A stretch of DNA of 64,000 nt from NCBI RefSeq assembly GCF_020483305.1, contig NZ_JACWAB010000003.1, positions 240,737 to 304,736 on the forward strand, in the 5' to 3' direction. How positions within the stretch are numbered: position 1 is the first letter of the stretch; each line of letters opens with the position of its first letter. Position numbers and translations under genes: made by a program. The notes under the pieces are model-generated. The model was not told where the DNA came from. It searched no databases and saw only the letters and a program-made list of their open reading frames with translations. This DNA is from Arthrobacter sp. UM1 (GTDB lineage Bacteria; Actinomycetota; Actinomycetes; Actinomycetales; Micrococcaceae). Shown piece by piece: positions 41,618 to 50,532 of the stretch.

Positions 41618-44578
41618 ATGGGACGGCTCTTGGAGAAGAACGCGCGGAGAATCGGACGGCCTGAAGCGGCGGAGGGGACGCCGGGCGGCGGCGTGCAGCC
41701 CGACCGCTTCCCCGAGGAGCTCGCCGGGGGCACGCCGGAGGACCTGACGCGCGGCCTGGCCGAGGCGCTCGGCCCCGAGCAGGTCCGCACGCGCGCCCTG
41801 GACCTCGTGCGCTTCGCCTCGGACGCGAGCCCCTACCGCCTCCACCCGCAGGCGGTCGTCTCTCCCCGCAGCGCCGACGACGTCGCGCGCCTCTTCGCCT
41901 ACTGCCGCGAGCACGGCCGTCACCTGACGTTCCGCTCGGGCGGCTCCTCCCTCAACGGCCAGTCCCAGGGGGACGACATCCTCGTGGACGTCCGCACCCA
42001 CTTCCGCGGAATGCGCCTCGAGGGCGAGAACCTCCGCGCCCGCCCCGGCGAGGTCCTCTCCGGAGTCCGGACCATGCTCGCGCTCCACGGCCGCAAGTTC
42101 GGCCCGGACCCGGCCTCGATGTCCATCGCGACCATCGGCGGCGCCGTCTCCAACAACTCCGGCGGCATGCGCTGCACCGTGGCCCAGGACAGCTACCACT
42201 CGATGGTGGACGCCACGATCGTCCTGCCCTCCGGCTACGTCCTGGACACCGAGGCCCCGGACGCGGACGAGCGCCTCGCCGCCGCCGAGCCGGAGCTCGT
42301 CCGCGGCCTCACCGCCCTCCGGGACGAGATCCGCGCGGACTCCGACCTCGTGGAGCGCCTGCGGCACAAGTACACGATCCGCAACACGAACAGCATCCGC
42401 CTGGACGCGTTCCTCGACGGGGACTCGCCGAGCGAGATCCTCAAGCGGCTCGTCGTGGGCGCCGAGGGCACGCTCGGCTTCCTCGCCGAAGCCGTGCTCA
42501 AGACCCAGCCGCTCGCCACCCGCCAGGCCGTCGCGTGGGTCATGCTCCCGGACATCGAGCAGGCCGCCGGCTACGTGCACCGGATCGTCGAGGCCGGCGC
42601 GGACGCGTGCGAGCTCCTCGTGGCGCCCGTGCTCCGCGAGTCCGTGGGCAACTTCGAGGGCGCCCCGGCCTCCTGGGCGGACCTCCCGGACGAGTCGGCC
42701 GCCCTCCTCGTGGAGGTCTCGGGGCACGACGACGCCGGGCTGGACGAGCGCATCGCCGCCGTCGAGCACGTGCTGGCGGAGGCGGAGCTCACGGAGGAGC
42801 TCCGCTTCACCCGGGACGCGGCCGAGATCGCACAGGCGTGGGAGATCCGCGGCGGGCTGTTCGCCCTGCTCGGCAAGCAGCGGCCGCAGGGCTCCGCGCT
42901 CATCACGGAGGACCTCTGCGTGCCGCCGTCCCGCATCGGCGAGGCCTCCAAGGACCTCATGGAGCTGCTGCGCCGCCACGGGCACCCGGACTACGTCATG
43001 GGCCACGCGGCGTTCGGCAACCTCCACTTCTTCCTCACGCCCCGGTTCGAGACGCCCGAGGACGTCGAGGCGTACGCCGTGTTCATGGAGGAGTTCGCGG
43101 ACCTCATCCTCGGCACGTATGACGGCTCGCTCAAGGCCGAGCACGGCACGGGGATCGGCATGGCGCCCTTCGTGGAGCGCGAGTGGGGCACCCAGGCGTT
43201 CGAGCTCATGTGGCGGGTCAAGGACCTGATCGACCCCCACGGCATCCTCGCCCCGGACATCAAGCTGACCCGGGACCAGCGCGTGCACCTGCGCAACTTC
43301 AAGTCCGTGCCGCAGATCGAGGCCGCGGCCACGGACTGCGTCGAGTGCGGGTTCTGCGAGAACGTCTGCCCCTCCCGCAACGTCACCGTGACACCGCGCC
43401 AGCGGATCGTCCTGCGGCGCGAGATGGCCCGGCAGCCCGAGGGCTCGCCCGTGCTCGAGGCCCTCCAGGACGAGTACCAGTACGACGGCCTCGACACGTG
43501 CGCCGCGGACGGCACCTGCGCGGTGGCGTGCCCGGTCTCGATCGACACGGGCGAGCTCGTCAAGGAGCTGCGCGCCCGCGAGGCCACGGACGCGGCGGAG
43601 AAGGCCGCGCTGCTGCTCGCGAGGAACTGGGCGCTCGTCGAGGCGTCCGCCCGGGCCGGCCTCGGGGCGGCGGGCATCGCGTCCCGCCTCCTCGGCGCGG
43701 AGAGGGGCACGGCGCTCCTCGGGGCCGTGACCGAGGCGGTCCGGAAGGTCATGTCCGAGGACCTCGTCCCGACGGCGCGCGAGGGCCTGCCGCCCGCCCG
43801 CCGGGGAGCGCTGCCCGCCGGGGCGCCGGCCGAGGAGGCGGCGGCCGTCTACATGCCGGCCTGCATCAACCGGATCTTCGGGCGGGACGGGGAGGGCCCG
43901 GGCCTGCCGGAGACCGTCGTCGAGCTCTCCCGCCGCGCAGGGAAGCCCGTGGCGATCCCCGAGGACGCGGCCGGGAACTGCTGCGCCACGCCGTTCAGCT
44001 CCAAGGGGTACGCGGCGGCCAAGAAGGCGATGTCCGAGCGGCTCGCGGAGAGCCTCTGGCGGTGGTCCGACGGCGGTCGCCTCACCGTCCTGCTCGACGC
44101 CGCGAGCTGCACCCACGGCGTCCTCGCCGAGGTCCCGGGACAGCTCGAGGGCGAGGCGAGGGAGCGGTTCGAGCAGGTCCGCGTGGAGGACATCATCACG
44201 TGGACGCGCCGCGAGCTGCTGCCGGAGCTGACCGCGAGCGCCGCGCACGGCCGGGTGGCAGTGCACCCGACGTGCTCGATGTCCCACCTCGGGATCATCG
44301 AGGACCTCCTCGAGGTGGCGCGGTTCGGCGCCGAGGAGGCGTTCATCCCGCCGGGCGCCACGTGCTGCGGCACGGCCGGGGACCGCGGGCTGCTGCACCC
44401 GGAGCTCGTCGAGTCCGCCACGCGGGACGAGCGCGAGGGGCTCGAGGCGATCGAGCGCGAGGCGCCCGTGGACGCGTACGTCTCCGGCAACCGGACGTGC
44501 GAGATGGGCCTGCGCAACGCCACCGGGCGCCCGTTCGAGCACGCGCTCTACCTGTTGGAGGAGGCGACGCGGGGGTAG
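41618..44578 (+). CDS. FAD/4Fe-4S D-lactate dehydrogenase-like oxidase
   Basis: A 986-residue three-part protein. The N-terminal FAD-binding domain (about 60-260) includes TFRSGGSSLNGQSQGDDILVD and ATIGGAVSNNSGG. An FAD-oxidase C domain follows to about 560. Two 4Fe-4S motifs are CVECGFCENVCPS (about 573) and CAADGTCAVACPV (about 626). Two CCG-type domains contain AGNCCATPF and GATCCGTAGDRGL (about 914). The layout is that of large actinobacterial D-lactate or 2-hydroxyacid dehydrogenases feeding electrons to quinone. ATG 41618 is 7 nt after TAGCGT. It shares its promoter region with paaA and the paa operator, so phenylacetate control is possible. Confidence 0.85.
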   Translation: MGRLLEKNARRIGRPEAAEGTPGGGVQPDRFPEELAGGTPEDLTRGLAEALGPEQVRTRALDLVRFASDASPYRLHPQAVVSPRSADDVARLFAYCREHGRHLTFRSGGSSLNGQSQGDDILVDVRTHFRGMRLEGENLRARPGEVLSGVRTMLALHGRKFGPDPASMSIATIGGAVSNNSGGMRCTVAQDSYHSMVDATIVLPSGYVLDTEAPDADERLAAAEPELVRGLTALRDEIRADSDLVERLRHKYTIRNTNSIRLDAFLDGDSPSEILKRLVVGAEGTLGFLAEAVLKTQPLATRQAVAWVMLPDIEQAAGYVHRIVEAGADACELLVAPVLRESVGNFEGAPASWADLPDESAALLVEVSGHDDAGLDERIAAVEHVLAEAELTEELRFTRDAAEIAQAWEIRGGLFALLGKQRPQGSALITEDLCVPPSRIGEASKDLMELLRRHGHPDYVMGHAAFGNLHFFLTPRFETPEDVEAYAVFMEEFADLILGTYDGSLKAEHGTGIGMAPFVEREWGTQAFELMWRVKDLIDPHGILAPDIKLTRDQRVHLRNFKSVPQIEAAATDCVECGFCENVCPSRNVTVTPRQRIVLRREMARQPEGSPVLEALQDEYQYDGLDTCAADGTCAVACPVSIDTGELVKELRAREATDAAEKAALLLARNWALVEASARAGLGAAGIASRLLGAERGTALLGAVTEAVRKVMSEDLVPTAREGLPPARRGALPAGAPAEEAAAVYMPACINRIFGRDGEGPGLPETVVELSRRAGKPVAIPEDAAGNCCATPFSSKGYAAAKKAMSERLAESLWRWSDGGRLTVLLDAASCTHGVLAEVPGQLEGEARERFEQVRVEDIITWTRRELLPELTASAAHGRVAVHPTCSMSHLGIIEDLLEVARFGAEEAFIPPGATCCGTAGDRGLLHPELVESATRDEREGLEAIEREAPVDAYVSGNRTCEMGLRNATGRPFEHALYLLEEATRG

Positions 44579-44635
44579 GGAGCACACGTGTTCTCACATC
44601 TCGGATGCCGCTTCCCGGCCTCGGACAGCCGGGCA

Positions 44636-44641
44636 TAGCCT
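44636..44641 (+). promoter_or_regulatory. -10 box of the toxin-antitoxin operon
   Basis: TAGCCT, 6 nt before ATG 44648, consistent with a leaderless antitoxin transcript. Confidence 0.45.
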
Positions 44642-44647
44642 GAGTCC

Positions 44648-45160
44648 ATGTCTCCGAACGCGCCCACCGGTCATACCGTTCTCCCGCCTGCAGACCTCGA
44701 GAAGATGTTCGACCTGGGCCGCTTCCTGGACGGCCTCGAAGAGCCGGCGGCGCTCGTCGGGCCCGACGGCGAAACCGTGCCTCTCCCGCTTGAGGTCTTC
44801 CATGTCCTTCGAGACGCCGCTGAGGCCTTGAAGGCAGGAAAGGCCATCACCGTGGCTCCGGTGAACCAGACGCTGACCGCCCAGGAGGCGGCAGACTTCC
44901 TCGGGATGAGTAGGCCCGCCTTCGTCAGGCTGCTCGAGGACGGACGCCTGCCGTCTGACCTCGCCCTCGGCGAAACCCACAGACGCGTACGTCTCGAAGA
45001 CGTTCTCGAGTACCAGCAGAGAAGCGCAGCGGCACAGCAGAGCGCGCTCGCGGAGCTCACCGTGGACGCCCAGAAGTCCGGCCTCTACGAGATGGACGCC
45101 GAGTCCTACCGTGAAGCCCTCGCGGCAGCCCGGCGTGAGCTGCACAAGCGGGGCAGGTGA
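44648..45160 (+). CDS. antitoxin with excisionase-type helix-turn-helix
   Basis: A 170-residue protein. The middle section LTAQEAADFLGMSRPAFVRLLEDGRLPSDLALGETHRRVRLEDVLEYQ (about 77-121) is a MerR/excisionase-type DNA-binding domain. The C-terminal helix-rich part would wrap the toxin. Its position before a PIN-domain gene with a four-base GTGA overlap identifies it as the antitoxin and operon repressor of a type II module. The codon usage is slightly less GC-biased than its neighbours, hinting at transfer. Confidence 0.82.
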   Translation: MSPNAPTGHTVLPPADLEKMFDLGRFLDGLEEPAALVGPDGETVPLPLEVFHVLRDAAEALKAGKAITVAPVNQTLTAQEAADFLGMSRPAFVRLLEDGRLPSDLALGETHRRVRLEDVLEYQQRSAAAQQSALAELTVDAQKSGLYEMDAESYREALAAARRELHKRGR

Positions 45161-45759
45161 CTCGATTCCGCGCCGTCCTGGACGCGTGTGTCCTGGTTCC
45201 GGCCTCACAGACAGACACGCTGCTGCGGCTGGGCGCCGCCGGTCTCTATCACCCGCTGTGGACGTCACTCATCCTCCGGGAAGTCGACATGGCCTTGGAA
45301 CGCGTCCATCCCCGGCTGGCGGCAGACCGCAGGAGCCGCCGCTTCCAGAGCATGAATCAAGCGTTTCCGAACGCATCCGTCAGCGGGTGGGAGCGCCTGC
45401 TGCCCGGCCTAGCTCTGCCCGACGAGGGGGATCTGCATGTTCTCGCCGCTGCCATCGAGGCAGGCGCCGACGTCATCGTGACAAGCAACATCAGGGATTT
45501 TCCTGCACAAGCGCTTGAGCACCACGACATCTCGGTCCTCACCCCAGACGCCTTTCTCGTCAGCCAGTTGGAGCAGGAGCCTGCCCGAGTCCTCGACGTC
45601 CTGAATCGACAGGCGGCAGAGACGAGCGCCCCGCCGCTTTCTGTCGAGGCGATCTTGAACCGGCTTGAGCGCTGCGGCAACCGCCGATTCGCAGCGATGG
45701 CGCGCGAGCACCTCAGCAGATCCGGACACAGCGCGCCCCGCCCGGGGAGCCTTCTCTAG
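45157..45759 (+). CDS. PIN-domain toxin (VapC-like RNase)
   Basis: A 200-residue PIN-fold protein. The first acidic residue is in RAVLDACVLVPASQ (Asp8); others appear in SLILREVDMAL, DEGDLHVLAAAIEAGADVIVTSNIRDFP (the typical D-D/N-R-D cluster). It would cleave RNA, and the antitoxin upstream would neutralise it. It is longer than classical VapC (about 130) and has a C-terminal helical extension. GTG 45157 overlaps the antitoxin stop. Its stop TAG shares the CTAG at 45756-45759 with the stop of the converging serine hydrolase gene. Confidence 0.82.
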   Translation: MTRFRAVLDACVLVPASQTDTLLRLGAAGLYHPLWTSLILREVDMALERVHPRLAADRRSRRFQSMNQAFPNASVSGWERLLPGLALPDEGDLHVLAAAIEAGADVIVTSNIRDFPAQALEHHDISVLTPDAFLVSQLEQEPARVLDVLNRQAAETSAPPLSVEAILNRLERCGNRRFAAMAREHLSRSGHSAPRPGSLL

Positions 45760-47192
45760 AACTGGCGCCGGATCCGGTCCGCGGGGAGCGTGAAGTCCTC
45801 GGCCCGGACCAGGTCCATGCCTTCGCTGGTGCGGAGGCCCCGGGGCCGGCCGTCGTCGTCGAACTCGAAGCGGACGGGCTCGCCGGGACCCCGGAAGCCC
45901 GTGGGGTCCTGGTCCACGAGGGTCGCGCTGTCCCGGACGGCGCACGGCGCCGCGGAGGAGTCGACGGGCTGCCCCGCCGGCAGGAGGTACAGGTTCCGGC
46001 CGAGCCGCGCCACGTGCAGGCGGCCCCAGAGGTCCGCGAACTCGCCCTCGAACCGCGAGAGCTGAGAGGCGTCGAGTCCCCGCACGGAGGGGTCCGCGGG
46101 CGCGAGCGCGAGCTCGGCGAGGGCGAAGAGCGTGCGGCCGAACTCGTTGGCCGGCCCGTCTGCGGCGTTGGTGCAGACGGAGAGCACGACGCCGGTCTCC
46201 GGCACCGCCCACGTCCGGGAGATGAAGCCGGGATAGCCGCCGGAGTGGCCGATGGTCGCACGGCCCTCGATCTCCTCCGTCATGAGGCCGAGCCCGTAGC
46301 CGCGCCCCCGGACCGTGTTCACCGGGCGCCGGGAGAGCCGCTTGGAGTCCTCCGAGAGGAGTCCGCAGACTCGCTCACGCGGGCGCTCCCCCGCCTCGGG
46401 CAGGTGGGCGGAGAAGAAGCGGCAGAGGTCCCTCGCCGTGGAGCACACCCCGCCGGCGGACGCCAGCGCGCGGGACTCCACGTGGTCCACGGGCACCCGG
46501 CGCAGGGGGTCGCCGAGGTCCGCGCCGAACCCCGTGTACCCGGTGGCGAGCTCGTCCTCGCGCCCCGTCATCGCCGCGGAGGTGTGCTCCAGCCCGAGCG
46601 GCCGCAGTATGCCCTCCTCCAGGTACTCCGCAAAGGTCCGGCCGGAAGCGGCCTCCACGACGAGGCCCAACAGGGCGAAGCCGACGTTCGAGTACTTGAG
46701 GCGCTCGTGGCGCTCGAGCGTCTTCGCCGAGCGGGCCGTCTCGATCAGCTCCTCCCGGTCCGGGAACGGGCGCCGGAGCTGGAAGTACACGGCGTCCGCG
46801 CCGTCGCGCGAGGCGCCCGACGTGTGGGAGAGCAGCTCGAACAGGGTCGCGTCCGCGAGCGCGGTCCCCGCGAGCTCCGGGATGTGCTCCGCCACCGTCT
46901 CGTGCAGGCGCAGCCGGCCCTGCTCCGCGAGCTGGAGCACGGCCGTGGCCGTGAAGGACTTGGACTGGGAGGCGACGCGCAGCGGCGTCGTCGGCGTCAT
47001 GGGACGGCCGGTCTCCACGTCCGCGAGCCCGCCGGCGATGTCCCCGAGGGGCTCCCCGTCCACGCTGACGGAGACCTGCCAGCCGGGAAGGCCGAGGAGG
47101 CGGGCCCGGACCCCGAGGAGCCGCTCCCCTGTCCGGAGCGCGTCTCTCCACGCGGCGATGTGCGGATTGGGGTGCGGCGCGGACGTGTTCAT
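45756..47192 (-). CDS. beta-lactamase-family serine hydrolase
   Basis: A 478-residue class C beta-lactamase/DD-peptidase-fold protein. Catalytic motifs are Ser75-x-x-Lys78 in VASQSKSF, Tyr167-Ser-Asn169 in LKYSNVG, and HSGG in ATIGHSGGYPGFI. There is no signal peptide, so it is likely a cytoplasmic esterase or peptidase. The C-terminal 120 residues form a beta-rich extension. ATG 47192 was chosen because the upstream frame looks unconserved. Divergent from oligopeptidase B. Confidence 0.85.
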   Translation of the reverse strand: MNTSAPHPNPHIAAWRDALRTGERLLGVRARLLGLPGWQVSVSVDGEPLGDIAGGLADVETGRPMTPTTPLRVASQSKSFTATAVLQLAEQGRLRLHETVAEHIPELAGTALADATLFELLSHTSGASRDGADAVYFQLRRPFPDREELIETARSAKTLERHERLKYSNVGFALLGLVVEAASGRTFAEYLEEGILRPLGLEHTSAAMTGREDELATGYTGFGADLGDPLRRVPVDHVESRALASAGGVCSTARDLCRFFSAHLPEAGERPRERVCGLLSEDSKRLSRRPVNTVRGRGYGLGLMTEEIEGRATIGHSGGYPGFISRTWAVPETGVVLSVCTNAADGPANEFGRTLFALAELALAPADPSVRGLDASQLSRFEGEFADLWGRLHVARLGRNLYLLPAGQPVDSSAAPCAVRDSATLVDQDPTGFRGPGEPVRFEFDDDGRPRGLRTSEGMDLVRAEDFTLPADRIRRQF

Positions 47193-47256
47193 GGGACGGG
47201 ATTCTTCCACGGGCGTCACACTGCGTCACAGACTCCACGTGAGAACCGTCCTCGCC

Positions 47257-47262
47257 TACTCT
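47257..47262 (+). promoter_or_regulatory. -10 box of leaderless oligopeptidase promoter
   Basis: TACTCT, 6 nt before ATG 47269. Confidence 0.45.
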
Positions 47263-47268
47263 GGTGGG

Positions 47269-49605
47269 ATGACGCAGACTCCAGCCCCGATCCTGTCCGC
47301 TCTGGCCGAGGCCGCCGCCGGCGCCGAGGCGCCCGCCGCCCGCCAGGAGCCCCGCGAGCGCTCGTTCCACGGGGACGTGTTCACGGACCGGTTCGAGTGG
47401 ATGCGGGAGAAGGAGTCGCCCGAGCTGCGGCGGCACCTGGAGGCGGAGAACGCCTACACGGACGCCGTCGCGCAGCCTCTCGAGGGTCTCCGCACGGCGG
47501 TCTTCGGGGAGATCAAGGCCCGCACCAAGGAGACGGACCTCTCCGTGCCGCAGCGCATGAACGGGTACTGGTACTTCTCGCGGACGGTCGAGGGGCAACA
47601 GTACCGGGTGCACTGCCGCGTGGCCGCGCAGACCACCGGGAACGCGGAGGCGGACTGGACGCCGCCGGTGGTGGAGCCGGGCGTGCCCGTGGAGGGCGAG
47701 GAGGTGATCCTCGACGGCAACGCGCTCGCCGAGGGCCAGCCGTTCTTCTCCCTCGGCGGCCTGGACCTCTCCGAGGACGGCCGCTGGCTCGCCTACTCCG
47801 TGGACAACGCCGGCGACGAGCGCTACACCATCCGCGTCAAGGACCTCTCCACCGGCGAGCTGCTGCCGGACGAGATCCCAGGGACCATGGCGGGGCTCGT
47901 CCTCTCGCCGGACGCCTCTGAGCTGTACTACCTCATGCCGGACGAGTCCTGGCGCCCGTACCGCCTCTTCCGGCACCGGATCGGATCGGACGCTCCGGAC
48001 GCCCTCCTCTTCGAGGAGCCGGACGTGTCCCTGTGGACCGGGATGGGCCTCTCGAGTGACAAGCGCGAGCTCCTCATCGAGATCGGCAACTCCGAGGTCT
48101 CCGAGATCCGGACCCTTCCCCTCACCGGCGGCGAGGGCTCCCCCGCCACCGACGACGACGCCCGCCCCCGCGTCCTCATCCCCCGCGAGGCCGGGCTCCT
48201 CGCCTCGGCGGACGCCATGCTCGCGGGCGGCGAGCCGGCTTACCTCATCACCCACAACCGGGACGGCGCCAACAACGCGGTGGCGCTGGCCACGGCCGCG
48301 GAGCTCGAGAAGCCGTGGGCGGAGCAGTCCTGGATCCCCGTGGTGGAGCACCGGGACACGGTCAAGGTGGACGGCGCAGGCGTCACCGAGCGCTGGGTGC
48401 TCGTGAGCCGCCGCGAGGACACCGTGCCGGCCTTCGCCGTGTTCCCGCGCGAGCAGGTCGAGGCGCTGGCGGCGCCCGGGACGGGGGCCGCCGCCGGCTC
48501 GGGGGCCGGCTCACGGGCGGGCGCAGCCGCCGGCTCGGGGGCCGCGGGCGGGACGGCCGCGGCATCCGCGGCGGCCGGCGGGACCGCCGCCGGGCTGACG
48601 CCGCTCACCCCGGACTTCGAGGAGGAGATGTACTCGGTGAGCGCCGGCAGCTCCTACGAGTCCCCGTTCCTCACACTCCACTACGTCTCCTACGTGACGC
48701 CGGAGCGGGTCATCCGCTACGACCCGGCCACCGGCTCTCTGGCCACGCTCAAGGAGACCGAGGTCCCCAACGCGGACCTCTCCGCCTACGAGGCCGTCCG
48801 CGAGTGGGCCACGGCCGCGGACGGGACCCGCATCCCGGTGTCGATCGTCAAGCGCAAGGACACCCCGCGGGATGGGACCGCCCCGGCGGTCGTCTACGGG
48901 TACGGGTCCTACGAGGCCTCCATGGACCCCCGCTTCTCCGCAGCGCGGCTCTCCGTGCTGGACCGGGGCGTCCTCTGGGTCACGGCCCACGTGCGCGGGG
49001 GCGGCGAGCTCGGCCGCGCCTGGTACACGGACGGCAAGAAGCTGTCCAAGAAGAACACGTTCACGGACTTCGTGGACGTGACCCGCTGGCTCGCGGCGGA
49101 GAAGTGGGCGGACGGCTCGCGCCTCGCGGCGATGGGCGGCTCGGCCGGCGGCCTCCTCATGGGTGTCGTGGTCAACCTGGCACCCGAGCTCTACCGGGCC
49201 GTGGTGGCGCAGGTGCCGTTCGTGGACGCGCTGACCACCATCCTGGACCCGAACCTGCCGCTCTCCGCCCTCGAGTGGGAGGAGTGGGGCAACCCCATCA
49301 CGGAGCCCGAGGTCTACGCGTACATGAAGTCCTACTCCCCCTATGAGAACGTCAAGCCCGCGCGGCTGCCCGCCGTGGCCGCGGTGACGAGCCTCAACGA
49401 CACCCGCGTCCTCTACGTCGAGCCCGCCAAGTGGGTGCAGGTCCTCCGGGAGAACCAGGAGGGCGAGGCGCCGATCGTCCTCAAGACCGAGATGGACGGC
49501 GGCCACGGCGGAGCCTCCGGCCGGTACGAGGGCTGGAAGGACTACGCCTGGGACGTCGCCTGGCTCCTGGGCCACCTGGACGCGGTGGAGCGGGTGGACG
49601 GCTAG
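47269..49605 (+). CDS. ptrB: oligopeptidase B (S9A prolyl oligopeptidase family)
   Basis: A 778-residue cytoplasmic serine peptidase that cuts short peptides after basic residues. The catalytic triad is Ser625 in AAMGGSAGGLLMG, Asp711 in SLNDTRVLYVEP and His746 in MDGGHGGASGR. The beta-propeller occupies about 75-450 and the hydrolase domain 500-775. The propeller has an unusual Ala/Gly/Ser insert of about 40 residues (about 402-442) from repeated GC-rich DNA. ATG 47269 has no ribosome binding site but stands 6 nt after TACTCT. Followed by the second TTTGTGGCGCG palindrome. Confidence 0.92.
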   Translation: MTQTPAPILSALAEAAAGAEAPAARQEPRERSFHGDVFTDRFEWMREKESPELRRHLEAENAYTDAVAQPLEGLRTAVFGEIKARTKETDLSVPQRMNGYWYFSRTVEGQQYRVHCRVAAQTTGNAEADWTPPVVEPGVPVEGEEVILDGNALAEGQPFFSLGGLDLSEDGRWLAYSVDNAGDERYTIRVKDLSTGELLPDEIPGTMAGLVLSPDASELYYLMPDESWRPYRLFRHRIGSDAPDALLFEEPDVSLWTGMGLSSDKRELLIEIGNSEVSEIRTLPLTGGEGSPATDDDARPRVLIPREAGLLASADAMLAGGEPAYLITHNRDGANNAVALATAAELEKPWAEQSWIPVVEHRDTVKVDGAGVTERWVLVSRREDTVPAFAVFPREQVEALAAPGTGAAAGSGAGSRAGAAAGSGAAGGTAAASAAAGGTAAGLTPLTPDFEEEMYSVSAGSSYESPFLTLHYVSYVTPERVIRYDPATGSLATLKETEVPNADLSAYEAVREWATAADGTRIPVSIVKRKDTPRDGTAPAVVYGYGSYEASMDPRFSAARLSVLDRGVLWVTAHVRGGGELGRAWYTDGKKLSKKNTFTDFVDVTRWLAAEKWADGSRLAAMGGSAGGLLMGVVVNLAPELYRAVVAQVPFVDALTTILDPNLPLSALEWEEWGNPITEPEVYAYMKSYSPYENVKPARLPAVAAVTSLNDTRVLYVEPAKWVQVLRENQEGEAPIVLKTEMDGGHGGASGRYEGWKDYAWDVAWLLGHLDAVERVDG

Positions 49606-49650
49606 CCCCCTCCCTCTCTCCCGCCCCTCTCCCTCCCCAACCCATTTCCC

Positions 49651-49710
49651 CGTTTGTGGCGCGTTTCGTGCGAAATCCAGCCCGATTTCGCACGAAACGC
49701 GCCACAAACG
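49651..49710. repeat. TTTGTGGCGCG palindrome, copy 2
   Basis: Perfect 27-bp arms at 49651-49677 and 49684-49710 with a 6-nt loop, 45 bp after the oligopeptidase stop. The shared 19-bp core occurs at 30830-30848. No T-run follows on the plus strand. Confidence 0.85.
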
Positions 49711-49817
49711 CATGCGGGGCAGGCGGCGGGGGGGTAGACGGGGGCGGGGCGGGACCGTCCTCTGCCGGGCCCACCAGGCGAACCCTCGCTTGACGGTGAG
49801 CTGGGTCACTGAAAAGA

Positions 49818-49837
49818 TACTGAACAATCGGTCAGTA
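49818..49837. promoter_or_regulatory. paa operator 2 (paaI-paaK)
   Basis: TACTGAACAATCGGTCAGTA, near-palindromic, 41 bp upstream of paaI. TTGACG at 49790-49795 is a candidate -35 so the operator would cover the -10. Confidence 0.82.
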
Positions 49838-49878
49838 TTTGTGATCCAGCCGACACCAGACCACCCCCAGGAGGTCCC

Positions 49879-50421
49879 GTGCCCAGCGAGGCGAACCCGC
49901 CCCATCCCCGCGAGGCCGCGTCACCCGAAGCCGCGTCTGAAGCCGCGTCTGAAACGGCGTCATCCGAGGCCGCGCCGTCCCAGCCCGCCGAGGAGATCCG
50001 CGCCGAGTGCCCGCAGCCCCACCCCATGATGGAGAAGGACGCGGCCAGCGCCTGGCTCGGCCTCGAGGTGGTGGACCACGGCCCCGGTCGCGCCACGTGC
50101 ACCATGGTGCTGCGCCCCGAGATGCTCAACGGCTTCGGGATCGGCCACGGCGGCATGGTCTTCGCGCTCGCGGACACGGCGTTCGCCCTCGCCTGCAACG
50201 ACCCCGACGCCACAGACACCATCACCGTCGCCGCCGGCGTGGACATCAACTACATCGCGCCCGCGCTGCCGGGCCTGACGCTCACGGCCGTCGCCGCCGA
50301 GCGCGCCCGAGCCGGCCGCAGCGGCATCTGCGACATCACCGTCACCCAGGAGCGCGAAGGCGGCGAGCCCGTGACCGTCGCCGAGTTCCGCGGCCGCTCC
50401 CGCACCATCCCGCGCCGCTGA
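49879..50421 (+). CDS. paaI: phenylacetate-pathway hotdog thioesterase
   Basis: A 180-residue hotdog-fold thioesterase that clears dead-end acyl-CoAs in phenylacetate catabolism. The conserved MLNGFGIGHGGMVFALADTAFALACN carries the catalytic Asn/Asp and Gly-rich helix. The first 40 residues are an acidic Ala/Glu/Ser repeat (AASEAASETASSEAA) not usual for PaaI. AGGAGG is 4 nt before GTG 49879. It precedes paaK by 111 bp and carries a paa operator upstream. Confidence 0.9.
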   Translation: MPSEANPPHPREAASPEAASEAASETASSEAAPSQPAEEIRAECPQPHPMMEKDAASAWLGLEVVDHGPGRATCTMVLRPEMLNGFGIGHGGMVFALADTAFALACNDPDATDTITVAAGVDINYIAPALPGLTLTAVAAERARAGRSGICDITVTQEREGGEPVTVAEFRGRSRTIPRR

Positions 50422-50532
50422 CCCCCGCGGGCGGCTTCGGAGAGAACGACGACGGCCGCCGTCGTCGTCCCCGGCCCCAGCGCACCCGCGAACGCACACC
50501 CGATCACCCGACCCCAGGCAGAAGGACTCCCC

